Origin: Antedon mediterranea
Taxonomy: Eukaryota > Echinodermata > Crinoidea > Comatulida > Antedonidae
DNA: 64,000 nt
Assembly: GCF_964355755.1 (NCBI RefSeq)
Contig: NC_092678.1
Location: 5,180,922-5,244,921, forward strand
Direction of reading: 5' to 3'
Shown here: piece after piece, positions 13,101-23,800 of the stretch
How the letters are laid out: every line of letters begins with the position of its first letter
Position numbering within the stretch: the first letter of the stretch is position 1
Notes under the pieces: model-generated
Seen by the model: only the letters and a program-made list of their open reading frames with translations
Databases searched by the model: none
What the model was told of the DNA's origin: nothing
Translations under genes and position numbers: made by a program

Positions 13101-16100
13101 TATTCAAACTGTCAGCCAAAACCAGCCACTTACATAATATGGATTTATTTGGCCCTTTGTCAAAACATTTCGGCAATAAATAAACTTTTTATACTGAATT
13201 TCTCGAAAACTAGTGATATAGTATTAGTAATTGATAATCAATTTCATAAAAGGTAAAGGCGAGTCCCATGTTCTCTGAACGTAGGAGCTGATTGTACTAA
13301 GCCTCGGCTTTATGTGGTAGGATGGCCAGTTCCTTTCCATGCCGCCTTTTTTCTCTCTAGTATTTTCAACTAGGTACTCATTTACAGCTGAGTGGACTGG
13401 GAGTTGTCGGGAATTTAACCCGGGTCAAGTATGACAGTCAAGTGTCCTAACCACTCGGCTGTCCACCTCCTAAGTTACCATACCTTTCTTAAATTTTATA
13501 AATGAAAAATACTATTTAGACAAAGAGTGCTAATCTTAAATATACACACTTATCAAGTTGAATACATTCTAAGAATAAGCTAAACTTTACGCAATATTTA
13601 ATTTCTTTGACGCCAATGTAAAATTACATTTTACTGTAGATATCACTAATTCTTGTTTCTTATTAAAAGGTGGTTTATCTCTTTTTCCAGACAATACGAG
13701 TAACTTGAATAATAGACGCAATGTCTATAAGTAAATCAGATAAGTTATGATATTAATAAGAACAATATGAATTACGGAAGAAAAAATGACAATTATTATT
13801 AACGCCCCTGATAAACGGTTTTGTCTGGTTTTTATTTGCTTCATAGAAAAAAAATTACACATCATGCTTCATTGTTTGAAGGTTTTCATGGCGAAATCAA
13901 ATGTTGATATAAAGTTTGCGGTACACCACGTATATTAGGTCTGAAAAGAACTCTTGAGTTTCTCAAGCCTAACTAAATAAGGAAATGAATGTAGCTGAGG
14001 AAGCTGTACCAAACATTTTGGTTTGTGAGCATGCTCTGTTCAGTTGCCGTGTTGTGCATGTGCAACAATCATGTTATTTGATGCAATCACTAATAATGTC
14101 CATATTCTGTCAGTTTTTTTCCCTCATCATATCCCAGATTCATGTTAGTTTTAAACGTCAGTTAAACACAAATATGATTCCTACAAGTGACACGTTAGGT
14201 CATATATAATTTCTGGTACGTGGTCTATTTTTGTTGCTGCTATCACTGTCTGGAGCTCTGTACCCTAATTGACACATAGTTATTTTTTTATAACTCGCAT
14301 TGTCAGGTACCAGTAGAAACCTGTCACTGACTCCAATTCTTTTACTGTACTTAACTAACAAATAGTCGTACATAACATCTTAATCATGTAATTAATCTAT
14401 TGCAATTATTAATTAAGGCAGTCACTATTCCTTCTCATACTCAATAAAAACCATCAGAAGACTAAGTGCAGTAGATGTCCATATTTAACACCAAAGTTAT
14501 GAGGGACAGAGCTAGACCATCAATGTATACAGTACGCCAAATAGAAAGTTATTACATCATAACGGTGACTGTATGTCTCCGATACTGTTCACACTATACC
14601 TAGCAAAGGCACTCGAATCAGCAAACACAACACCACTACCCCTACAACAGCTTAATATCCAGATGCAGTATGCAGATGACATTTCATTTATTAGCGACTC
14701 AAAAGAACACATAACTAAAATAAAGAAAAATGTAACAGAGAAATTAGCAGAATTCAATCTAAAGATAAACGAAAGTAAAACAGAAGAATACCTAATAGGA
14801 AGAAACACCGATAGTAAATGGGAAGAATGCAAATACCTCGGTAGTATCTTGGACACAGAAAAAGACATTAAAAGAAGAAAATCACTAGCAGCTATGGCAT
14901 ATAACAAGCTGAAGTCATCGCTAGAACACAAAACGATGTCTATAGACGTGAAATCCCATTTGTTTGACGCATACATAGCAAGTATTTTCTTATATAACAG
15001 TGAACTCTGGGTACTAAACAAAAAATTACAAGAGAGTATAGATATATATCACAGGAAAATGTTGCGAAAGATGATAGATATTAAATTAACAGATAGAGTG
15101 TGTAACACGAAAATATACGAGATAACAAAACAAGAAGAATGGAGTAAAAGAATTAAACGAAGGAGACTAAAATGGTATGGACACATAATTAGATTACCGG
15201 ATGATACCCCAATCAAACAAACAATTAAGGAAACTAACAGGAAAGTAAAACGACCCGTAGGAAGACCAAGAAATAACTGGATGAATCAAATAAAGAAAGA
15301 CATACAAGGACTAGTAGACACTAACAAAATAACAAACCATCCTGCCATAAACAGAAAAAAATGGAAACAAATTGTGGAAAGCGTAATGTCGGAAGACGGA
15401 AAACGTTAGCAACAACAACAACACATCATAACAACCTACCAAGCTTAACTCAAATTGGCCTTGATTTTTTTGCAGACTACCTTATTAATTTCTGTGGCTT
15501 GCTTGATAACATCATTGCATCGGCCAAACAAATCCATCCAGGTCAGAAGAATGGAAAGATTTAGTCATAACATAAAACTGTAGGCCAGTCTATAGATACT
15601 AAAGTAATCAACAAGGGGAAACATGTGTTTTACTTTGTCAACGTTTCTGATTGTGTTGTTTGTCTGCCGTCATTTTCTTTGTTTTGGAAAATGTTGATAG
15701 ATTGGAACAGAAAATTGTTGAAGTTTTTGCACGTACAAACAAATTTACGCATATTTTATTCATCTGAAATTACTGTCCGCTGCGAGTTGAATAGCAAACA
15801 TTAGAATGAAACATTCTGAAGAACATTAATGCATGTAAAAAAGTTACACTAGAACTTATTGGCAAGCCTTTAAGTTTCAGCATGCAGGGTGGGGGAGGGG
15901 GATCCTGTGTATATGCAGTCTGACCCTTGTAACCCCTAAATAGAATTCTTAAACCAAACTGCATAATACAGTATATTGCGATATGAGGCTGCTGACTTTG
16001 ACTCTTCCTGAGCTGATCGTGGTTGCTTCCTTTACCAATTTATCAATTAGATTCACTCCTCCTGTCTTATTAAAACATGTATTAAAAATAAAGAAGTCGT

Positions 16101-19100
16101 GTCCTCTCACATTTAAAATTAATGAATACAGTAGCTCAACTAATTTAAGGTGTCTTATTTTTGCACTTCGTACCTAATTGTCAACACATCCTTTTAACAC
16201 ATGTTAAACAGGTTCCTATGTCGAAAAAAATCCCCTATTTTTTTTAAACTTAAAAAGTTCTAAATCTTTTAAGTCTGTTTTTCGTCTCAAACTTGAGCTG
16301 CAATGTCTAGTTGTTAATTTTAACGATAACCTAATTAAAATGTCTATGTTTTTTGCACTTCATAAATTCTACCTTTATTCTTAATTAGTTCTGTTGATAT
16401 AGTCTACTTTTCAATGTCTAAGCTCTACTTTTATTCTATGGAAACAAATTTTCTTTCATTCTATTATATTGAATTTTTTAGATTTAAAATAATATTTTCT
16501 TTCCTGATAATTTTCAAAACAAGTATTTATACTTAATGATTTATAATATTTGTATTATTTGTGGAATCAATCAATAAACAACAACAACAACTTTTAGAAT
16601 CTTAGCACGACATTAGTATCCTACAAAATGTTACAATCTGCTTCCTTTACTACATACAACTTATTATCTTGTTGTTTCTTGAGTTCCTTTCCTGTAAAAT
16701 CTGGATGGAAAGAGAATATGTTGGCAAGAAATTGGAGTGGGTTGCCCATGCTACTTAAAAAGTATTGTACATGAAATCATTGCCCACGAGCTACTGAGAA
16801 TGTACATATGGAATGACTGCCCACGCTTTGAGAACTAATAAGAAAGTTCCAGAATGACTAACCTTAACATTAAGCTCATTAAAAATGAATCATTTAGTGT
16901 TCCACTGTGGTTTTATTTTATAAATCTTTTATTCTTAATTTTTGGATCAACTATGACCTAATCCTGTTTGTCATAATTTCACACGTCATAAACCTCTCAT
17001 GACCTTTTAAATCTCGCAGGGCTCCCTCGACTTGTCTGCCGTCAAACATTTTAGTCTTCGTTCAAAGTTTGTTGTTCACAGAGATGTCAAGTTTTTCAAT
17101 GTCATCTATTTTTACTCGCAATAATATCTCAATTATTATTTAAAGGTCTTTTAGCAAAGGAATAATTTTTATTTTTATCACGCTCATTTGAATAATTGAT
17201 CTCCACAATTGAATTTAGTTTAATATAAAGATATTTGATAGAGGATTATTTCTGGTTAGTTTCTTTGTGTGCAGTCTGTCTGACATGGTTAAACTTTTCG
17301 CCAAAAAAAAAAGATTGTCCAGGGATGTATGTAGCAACAGAAGCATAGGGGTGCAGGGTGTCTAAACCGGTACTTCAGGTCCCGGAGGTTTCTTTACAGG
17401 AATTGGAAGACCTTATAATATTTATTATTTTTATTTATTTCTCCTACTCTATCCTATGCATTAGAAAACCTGTGTGTTTTGTGTTTATATTTTAGTTATT
17501 AGTTTTTAGGAATTTGGGAAATAATAATTTATCTAAGCAAATTAATTTATCCTTAGTGTTCAGCCTTGACCGTGTCCTGATTTTATCTGTCGTTTTGTGG
17601 ATTTGTTCGTTATTCACGCATTTAATGAAATGCTTACGGAAATTATTACAATCAGTGTCTGCACCAAGGTCGAAATGTTTCAAAAGACAATCGTACAATT
17701 TAATACTTCAATGATAAATCATTCCCATTTCAGTAATTTTTTTACCAATTCCTTGGGACACTCCTATTCTGTGGACCCCTCTTTGAATGGTACATTTTCC
17801 TGTGAAGGGAAAATTTATGTTTTACGACTAGAAGTGGCAACTCTTATTATTCAGAGGGTTCTATACACTTTCCTGTGAAACAATAAGGGGAAATAAATAT
17901 TTTACGACTAGTGCCAAACCTTGTTATTCAGAGGGTCCCCCTTACGCTTTCCTCTGAAACAAATAAGGGGGAAATGTATTTGTTAACACATAGCTAAACC
18001 CAAAGTGTCACATCATTGTTAGGGCTTTGTTAGCGTTTGAGCTCGATCTAACTTACTGTATCTTATTAGCATATTGGCAAGCTCAAATTAAAAACATCAT
18101 TTGAAAAGGCTGTGTTTTCAGACATTGTGTCTATAATGTAGTAATTATCAAGATTGTGCCGCAAGCTTTCATTTCAGTCCCTCACTTTCTTTCCCTCAAA
18201 TCATGTCAAACTATTCTAATTTTGCTTTAAAATGATCCATAAATATATTTAGCAAACAGTTACAGAGCGCATAATTCTGGCGACAGTCTCTCCTTTGAGT
18301 ATTACCTGTGCTTCTGGCTAGCAATGGTTACAACTGTAATTTATTTCTTGCAAGTAACATATCAGGACCCAGTAGCTATTGTATTCCCCATTGGTTTTTA
18401 CCTTGTAATTTAATAAAACTCTCTGAATAAATGACAATTTCATACCAAACAAAATTTAATTACTAAATTTGAAAATACAGATGAAAAAAAAAAAGTTATA
18501 TTTAGCAAAAGATGGTTACCAGCAGTATGGACATGAGTCATTCGTTAGTTATCTTCAACTAATTAAAATTAGCATTAGAGATATTTATTGATCAAACAAA
18601 AAGAAAAACGTTAACCAATACTTTTCTTTTTTAATTTTGGCAATGGACAGACAGTCCAGCTGACAAGTGTACCACAACAAAATTCAATCAATTAATATTT
18701 GTTTTCCAGATCATTACCAGTTACCGGTCAGTTGAGGTTACTGGACGTGGGCAGCTGTTTTAATCCTTTTTTAGAATACAAAGAATTTTTATCAGTTGGG
18801 ATTGATCTATCACCTGCAGTTGAGGTAAAATAATTGCATGCGAAAAAAAAATTTCAGTAATTTAGTTACAACTATAAAAATTAATATTCCAAATGAAATC
18901 ACTGAGTGCGTTGGATTGGAAAAGCTTGGGATCAAAATAATTATCATCGTGCATTGTGCTTCAGATGGGATGTAAAGAGGGATAATAATTAATAATATCG
19001 AACATTTATAAAGCACTCTTTACTGGAGTCTCACAACGCAATATGAAAAGAATAATTAACAATTTCGGCTATCAAACACATTTCAGACTTCGGTTAAAAA

Positions 19101-20057
19101 AACATTATCTAAATAAAATCAGAAAATTAAGCTCTTCTGACTCAATGGAAATAGATTTGATTTAAATTTAATAATTGAATATTATAGAAACCTCAAAGGA
19201 AAAGTAAACATACTGTATTTCTGACCTTTACCAAAATATCTTGTAATAAATTAGATTACAATGATTGAATATAAAAACCTCACCAGCGTAGGAAACGTAA
19301 TATTCATATTCACATTAACTAAATTTACATGTATTAAATGATTAATGCAAACCATAGCGTCAATTATTTCATAATTCAATTCACAATACGACACAATTTT
19401 GCATGACACTTTTGTAAATTAGCGAATAACTTAAACCATGGGGTAGCATAATGATTTGATTCACACACTTTCTTATGACTTGCTTTCTAGACCGTATACA
19501 GATGCGATTTTCTTAATCTACAAATCCAAGAACCGCTACAAGTTGCGCCAGATACCGTGGAAACTTACATGAGGACATTAAAAAACCCAGTCGAGCGACT
19601 ACCGAAAGAAAGTTTTCACGTTGTTGTGTTTTCGCTTTTGTTATCGTACTTTCCTTCTCCGTATCAACGCTGGATATGCTGTCAAAAAGCGCACGAGTTG
19701 CTGCAGCTGAACGGTCTGTTATTGATCGTCACCCCGGACTCTTCACATCAAAATAAACATGCGAAAATGGTAACAAGTTGGAAGGAGGGCATCGAGGCGC
19801 TTGGGTTCAAGCGTTGCACATACGTGAAAGATACGCATTTACATTATATGGCGTTTAGAAAAGTTAAATTAAAACAACCTAGATATACGTTGGATGTTGG
19901 GCCGGATAATTTGTATATTCCGCAAGATTTTAGCGAGGAAAGTGATGAAAGCGTTTTTTGTGATAGTTTTAACGCATCAAAATTTGACAATGATGATGTT
20001 AGTGACACTTTTAACGAGCTTCCTGGTGGAGATGAGGAAGAATGGTTTTTAATTTGA
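1148..20057 (+). CDS. BMT2: SAMTOR / BMT2, S-adenosylmethionine sensor upstream of mTORC1
   Basis: Four coding exons join in frame: 1148-1241, 11752-12037, 18710-18824 and 19491-20057, giving 353 residues (human about 405). All introns are GT-AG. The methyltransferase motif [12 protein letters not shown] is at about 137-147 (exon 3). Exon 4 carries [20 protein letters not shown] and [15 protein letters not shown], near-identical to the human protein, and the tail is acidic. The N-terminus [13 protein letters not shown] differs from human, but [13 protein letters not shown] matches the conserved helical start. In vertebrates the protein binds SAM and, when SAM falls, binds GATOR1/KICSTOR to restrain mTORC1; yeast Bmt2 methylates 25S rRNA. 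The start codon follows an acceptor at 1083, so a noncoding upstream exon is likely. Intron 1 is 10.5 kb and repeat-filled. The gene converges on XPC. Confidence 0.93.
1269..2473. mobile_element. Probable 1.2-kb non-autonomous TIR transposon
   Basis: The left end (about 1269-1303: CCAAATAAAAAAACATACAA, then TTTTTAAGCGTCAC) is matched in inverted orientation by the right end (about 2436-2473: GTGACGCTTAACAAGTATAT, then TTTTTTTATTTGG). The imperfect arms are about 35 bp. The interior has no recognisable transposase; it contains CTAGCAAA/TTTGCTAG repeats at 1420-1510 and homopolymer runs at 2385-2415. Target-site duplication is not clear. Confidence 0.45.
2605..5757. repeat. 51-bp minisatellite with 1449-bp higher-order repeat (SAMTOR intron 1)
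   Basis: About 61 head-to-tail units of 51 bp, each carrying AACAAGTAACTTGGAGGTGT, then ACTAGTGCACTTATCCCCCT. Variants include +3 bp units (TACTACTAGTG), ACTTACAGTATCCCC units, and units reading GTGTGAACAAATAAATTGG. Marker variants recur exactly 1449 bp apart (ACAGTATCCCC at 3415/4864 and 3728/5177; GTGCAGTTATC at 4288/5737), so a block of about 28 units has been duplicated. A 313-bp sub-period is also visible (3415 to 3728). Each unit holds the imperfect palindrome GTGTACTAGTGCAC. Because 51 is a multiple of 3, several frames on both strands lack stops; these are not genes. Confidence 0.97.
5770..6307. other. Intron sequence without recognised features
   Basis: AT-rich SAMTOR intron 1 sequence between the minisatellite and a MITE. 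I see no coding exon, RNA gene or named repeat here. Confidence 0.4.
6311..6399. mobile_element. Short MITE, family A (AGCTCTGTCTACACTATCAAA ends)
   Basis: An 89-bp element whose ends AGCTCTGTCTACACTATCAA and TTTGATAGTGTAGACTAGAG are inverted copies. It is flanked by TTA at 6308-6310 and 6400-6402. The interior reads CCATATTTGGGCACATCACA. Longer relatives are at 35275-35596, 40776-41408, 42075-42150 (end only) and 44546-44738. Confidence 0.8.
7640..7711 (+). tRNA. tRNA gene, anticodon ATC (reads Asp GAT), identity uncertain
   Basis: A 72-nt cloverleaf: acceptor GCCCCAG paired with TTGGGGC, D arm GTCT-AATGGTTA-GGAC, anticodon stem TCTGC/GCAGG with loop ATATCAA, and T arm CCGAG-TTCGAGT-CTCGG. 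Box A (TGGTCTAATGG) and box B (GAGTTCGAGTC) are intact, and a T5 pol III terminator follows at 7714. U33 precedes anticodon ATC, which decodes GAT (Asp). Cytosolic tRNA-Asp is normally GTC. The body (GGTCTAATGGTTAGGA, loop ending CAA, stem CTGC/GCAG) looks more like tRNA-Gly(TCC) or tRNA-Glu. No introns. It could be an anticodon-shifted gene or a SINE-progenitor pseudogene. Confidence 0.8.
8041..8405. mobile_element. PIF/Harbinger-type MITE, 365 bp
   Basis: Terminal inverted repeats of about 38 bp: the left end begins GGGCCTGTTCAGACCTACGG and continues AGTTATGCTTTCGTAT, and the right end is its near-complement (ATACGAAAGCATAACTCCAT, then AGATCTGAACATACCC). It is flanked by TTA at 8038-8040 and 8406-8408. 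A 3-bp TTA duplication with GGG-starting ends is the hallmark of PIF/Harbinger elements. No transposase is encoded, so it is non-autonomous. Confidence 0.85.
8977..9322. mobile_element. TTAA-flanked MITE, 346 bp (piggyBac-type target)
   Basis: The ends are AGATGTATTGTCCCCC and GGGGGACAATACATCT, perfect 16-bp inverted repeats, flanked by TTAA at 8973-8976 and 9323-9326. TTAA target duplication is characteristic of piggyBac elements. The interior is AT-rich with no ORF of note. The AT-rich palindrome AAGTACAATATATAAATATA sits just outside on both sides (8947-8974 and 9337-9362). Confidence 0.8.
9363..11751. other. SAMTOR intron 1, no recognised feature
   Basis: AT-rich intron sequence ending in the acceptor before 11752. 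A poly-C run of about 14 nt is at 9939-9952, and short ATC/TCA microsatellites lie at 9968-9985 and 11588-11606. I see no exon or named repeat. Confidence 0.4.
12038..13248. other. SAMTOR intron 2, first part
   Basis: AT-rich intron. The 5' donor GTAAGT is at 12038. I see no further gene or assigned repeat. Confidence 0.4.
13249..13470 (-). mobile_element. tRNA-derived SINE
   Basis: Read on the minus strand from 13470, the head is tRNA-like: GGAGGTGGACAGCCGAGTGG, then TTAGGAC (box A), and GACCCGGGTTAAATTCCCG (box B region). The layout resembles tRNA-Ser or a similar long-arm tRNA. The body continues through AAAGGCGGCATGGAAAGGAA and CCGAGGCTTAGTACAATCAG to a tail near 13250. It lies inside SAMTOR intron 2. 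It may belong to one of the widespread invertebrate SINE superfamilies (MetaSINE-like), which I cannot confirm here. Confidence 0.75.
14573..15430 (+). mobile_element. Truncated LINE: C-terminal half of a reverse transcriptase with CAA tail
   Basis: An uninterrupted 278-codon frame (14573-15409) begins [15 protein letters not shown], carries the catalytic box QYADDISF, then CKYLGSILD, a thumb region, and the C-terminal signature [16 protein letters not shown], then VGRPRNNW, seen in many endonuclease-type non-LTR retrotransposons. The upstream endonuclease and N-terminal RT motifs are absent, so it is 5' truncated. A CAACAACAACAACA tail begins right after the stop codon, consistent with a short-tandem 3' end as in RTE-like clades. 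The frame is intact, suggesting recent insertion. It lies in SAMTOR intron 2. Confidence 0.88.
15431..18709. other. SAMTOR intron 2, second part
   Basis: AT-rich intron. A possible second LINE 3' end runs to about 16592, where ATCAATCAATAAACAACAAC is followed by more CAA units. Two imperfect copies of an approximately 80-bp unit (TTTTACGACTAG, then TTATTCAGAGGGT) lie at 17795-17960. No exon is recognised. Confidence 0.4.
18825..19490. other. SAMTOR intron 3
   Basis: A 666-bp AT-rich intron with a GTAAAA donor and a CTTTCTAG acceptor. Nothing else is recognised. Confidence 0.6.
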
Positions 20058-20885
20058 ATAACATGACACTTGATTATTTTTTATTAAACAACATTTAGCT
20101 TACATCAGCATTTTCACTTGATCCTTCGTTTCACTCACTTGTCAAGATGCTGTGTTAATAGATATCTTACTGTAATGAATGACCAAATCGTCTGGATCTG
20201 CATCGACGTCATTTGTTTATATTTAATCTGCGCAAGGCTTTAATTTAAAGGGCATAAATTATTATAATGGCACGCTAACTACATCAAGTACAATATTGCT
20301 TTACAAGGGAAAACGATTAACAAATTATGTAGAAAATTGTATTTATTAGGTTTCAAATGGATACCCTCTCCTGTTAATAATTTAATTTTGGGTTTTATTT
20401 TGTTTTCTTAAAATGATCTGTAGTTAGACTCAGTTGACCTGAGAAACACTTCTTTCTTTTAGACTATAATCATTTTGTTGAAACTGAAATAAGCAATTAG
20501 GAGCGACAGTAATGTTATTGAATCTCCGTGTTCCCTGATTGAATAAAAAAAAGTACAAAACTGAAAGCTTTTTTGTAATTTTTAAGTTGATGTTTAAATC
20601 TTGAATTTGAGATGATAAATTATGGTTTGATATTCAACAAATTTAATATGGTGAACCATGGAAACCCTTTTCTTGGAGAAGCCTGGTGGGAAAGAATTTA
20701 ATTTTTTTATAACCGGGATGGTTTTAAACAGGAAGTGGGGTTCCTTGATAAGTGACTGTGGTAAAAAATGTACAAAACACTCAAATTTACTTCAGGAAAA
20801 ATGTAGAAATTTAATACTGATATGTATAAACTAATAATACCAATATGGGTTTGATAAAATTCTCTCAAAGGTATGTCAGCCACAA
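20058..20885. other. Convergent 3' region between SAMTOR and XPC
   Basis: The two stop codons are 829 bp apart and face each other, so both 3' untranslated regions lie here. Candidate plus-strand poly(A) signals are ATTAAA at about 20083 and AATAAA at about 20542. No small gene is seen. Confidence 0.5.
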
Positions 20886-23800
20886 TTACAACTTTTCAAA
20901 TGGAAATAAATGTGTACTGTCTTTGGAATGTTTCATATCCCTGTTTAGAGGAAATGCCATGGTGACATCACTGACACTCTCATCCTGATTGGGCGGTATA
21001 TCTTCGTAACTACTTTGAAATCGTCTGTTTAACCTCTCTCGAATTAGTAACCCTTTGGTGAGTTGGCGCCAATTCTTTAGAGCTCTTAATTCACGTTTCT
21101 AAATAAAATCATAATATAAAATTAGTAATAAAGGAAGAATGTGTGAAGCAGCGTGAAATTGCCTATGGAATTGCTTGTGTCCTTAGGAACTCTCTCTACC
21201 CATGTGTGACCTGGTAGGGTCAAACACAATTGCGCTGATTACTAGCTGCATAATTATGGGGGGGCTGTCCACATGTGTTTGTTCTATGACCAAGGTGATT
21301 CTTTCCTGGTAATTCTTTAAGCATTAAGCGCTTATAAGAATAACATCCAGTATTATCATTGATTGGTTAAGTATGTCCAGATGTGATTTCATTTTAATTG
21401 TGTTTACCTCATCGTTCTTTCTTTCTGTCTCTAACTGTTCTTTTTGCCACGCATCTAACAAGATTTCCTGGAATTCCTCACAGACGACAACTCCATCAAA
21501 ACTATAAACACATTTATTTATTTTTTACTATACACCAGTCTAATAATAATATCTCAATTATACATTCTTATGATACACAGTGTATCCTTTTAGACTCCTA
21601 TACCAATTTATACATAGGTAACTTTCCTATCAACAATTTTCATAATGGGGACTTTTCAATTTGCAATGACCTACGACCTATGCAAGTTGTGTCGTTGTCT
21701 GTACCTAGAGTCTAGTGAGGAAGGATGTCCCAACGTCCATGCATGTGCACAATTAATTAACATGACACTAATTCACCTAGAGCATCGCAAATCAAAAACC
21801 TTCCCATTGTGGTACGATGGTGATTCAATAACAAATCATCGTTTTCATTTTGTCCCCCATAATTTTCAGAATTAGTACCATATTATGAACGTTTTTTCAT
21901 GAAGCATACATGTTATTTGCTATTGTGTATGATTGCATGTCCAATTTCTCTACTTACACCGGATGGCTGTATCCGCAGTGGAAATCCCAACCCACCATTG
22001 CTTGTGCACAATCTATGTCCAACTTCCGTGCTACTTTGTTCAGGCCTGGAACTAATAACCATAAGAAAATAAAAATCAATATTATTAAAAAACACAATGT
22101 ACAAATCAGAGGGTGCAATAAAACTTTGATGTTATGTTATTAATCAAAACATTAATTCTTACTTTGAAGATGGACGGTTCCTGGGGGAAGCATTTCGGGT
22201 TTGTAAAGCTCCACATTACCATGCTCATTGCGAGGTACCTTGCCGTCAACCGCTGGGGGCGCCATAAACTTCTCAGTCTGCCAATGACCATAGACTGCTA
22301 CTGGTGGTGGTGTCTCGCCTGTCTTTTTGTGATGCTATTAAAAAAAATCAATTAATACTTATATATCGAACCAAAAAACTTTATAAGTTTTCACAAAGAA
22401 TTCTCTTATAGCTTACCGGTTTCGGTCTAGCTTTTACAAACTTATAAGGTTCCTCTCCAATACGTACGGCCCGTGCTTCTTTTATCCATGTCTCTTTTGC
22501 GTGAAGCTAGAAATAATTAAAAAATTAAGGTTGTACTCTTGGAGATTCTCTTGCATTTTAATGTGATGTACCACAATTAATATTGATTTATTTTTTTCTT
22601 ATATATGAAATGAAAGTACAGTAATATTTGTTTTTGAAAGAACAATGGAAAAACTGCACGTACCTCATGGACACAGTCACGTGAATATATAGCTTCACCA
22701 CGACAATAACCAAGTATTTCCGCCGTTTTTGGATAAATCGCTTCAAATTTCAACAGATGTCTCTTGAGGGCATACCTGCAAATGAAAACCATACGATGAT
22801 AATTTAACATTTAATTGCAATAACTCAGAGCTTTGTCCTCTATCTCCGCTTAAACCGCACGACCGTTACTCAAGCTGTTAAAGCTTGGGTACTTTTTTAG
22901 CCATTCGGCTTTTATTTGTTGCGATGGTCAAATTACATGTTTACCGATTCTTGGCATTATTCTCTACGACCTGTATGAATTAGATAGTGGCCGTCCATTG
23001 GACAAGTAAACCGCTAGTTGCATTTAAATTTCAATACATTTGTATAGTTTAATCATGGACCTATAATTTATCATACCAAGTTTTAATGATACTTACAGCG
23101 GGTGGTTCTTGAATTCACTAACAGATGTAGGCATTGGTTTGTTCAACAGGTTTGCTGAAAAAATAAATACATACAGTTACAGTTACGAGTCATATTAAAC
23201 CGCCTCATGGATTGAACAGATACTTTACACACTCATAATTTGTTGCATTATAATTTACCATTTAACAGCTGGTCTTCTGTTTCGTTCTTATCACCGTTTT
23301 CTGTCTTGAATGGTTTCAGTGTAGCTAGCCACCATTTTGGTTTGATGTTATCAATTCTTAGTTTCCTGGTCTGTGTCATCCACTTTGATGCATACTTTTT
23401 GGTCAAATCTTTGATACTTCCATCTTAAATAGAAATATTTTAAAAGAAAAGATTAAAGATTTGGACCACCACCACCACCGTAATTAGAATCCATGCTTTG
23501 GATTAATTAATTTATTTAGTTTGGCACACTGGTACTAAAAATAAAATCTATTAAAAATGGCAGAATGTAGATGTTAAAAACAAAAAATGTTCACCTGTAG
23601 AGAAAGACATGATGTAGATAACAGGCTGTGTTGCATAGCTTTCACATTTCTCAGGATGGTTGATGACTCCTCTTAGGCAATCTATTGAAACCCACTTCTG
23701 AAGAGACTCCAGGTAAACTTCAACCCAAACATCAGTTCCAACTATCAAAAAAAAATAAAAAAGAAAAAGTTTCTTTTTTCTGTGTTTCTTTGGGAATATA

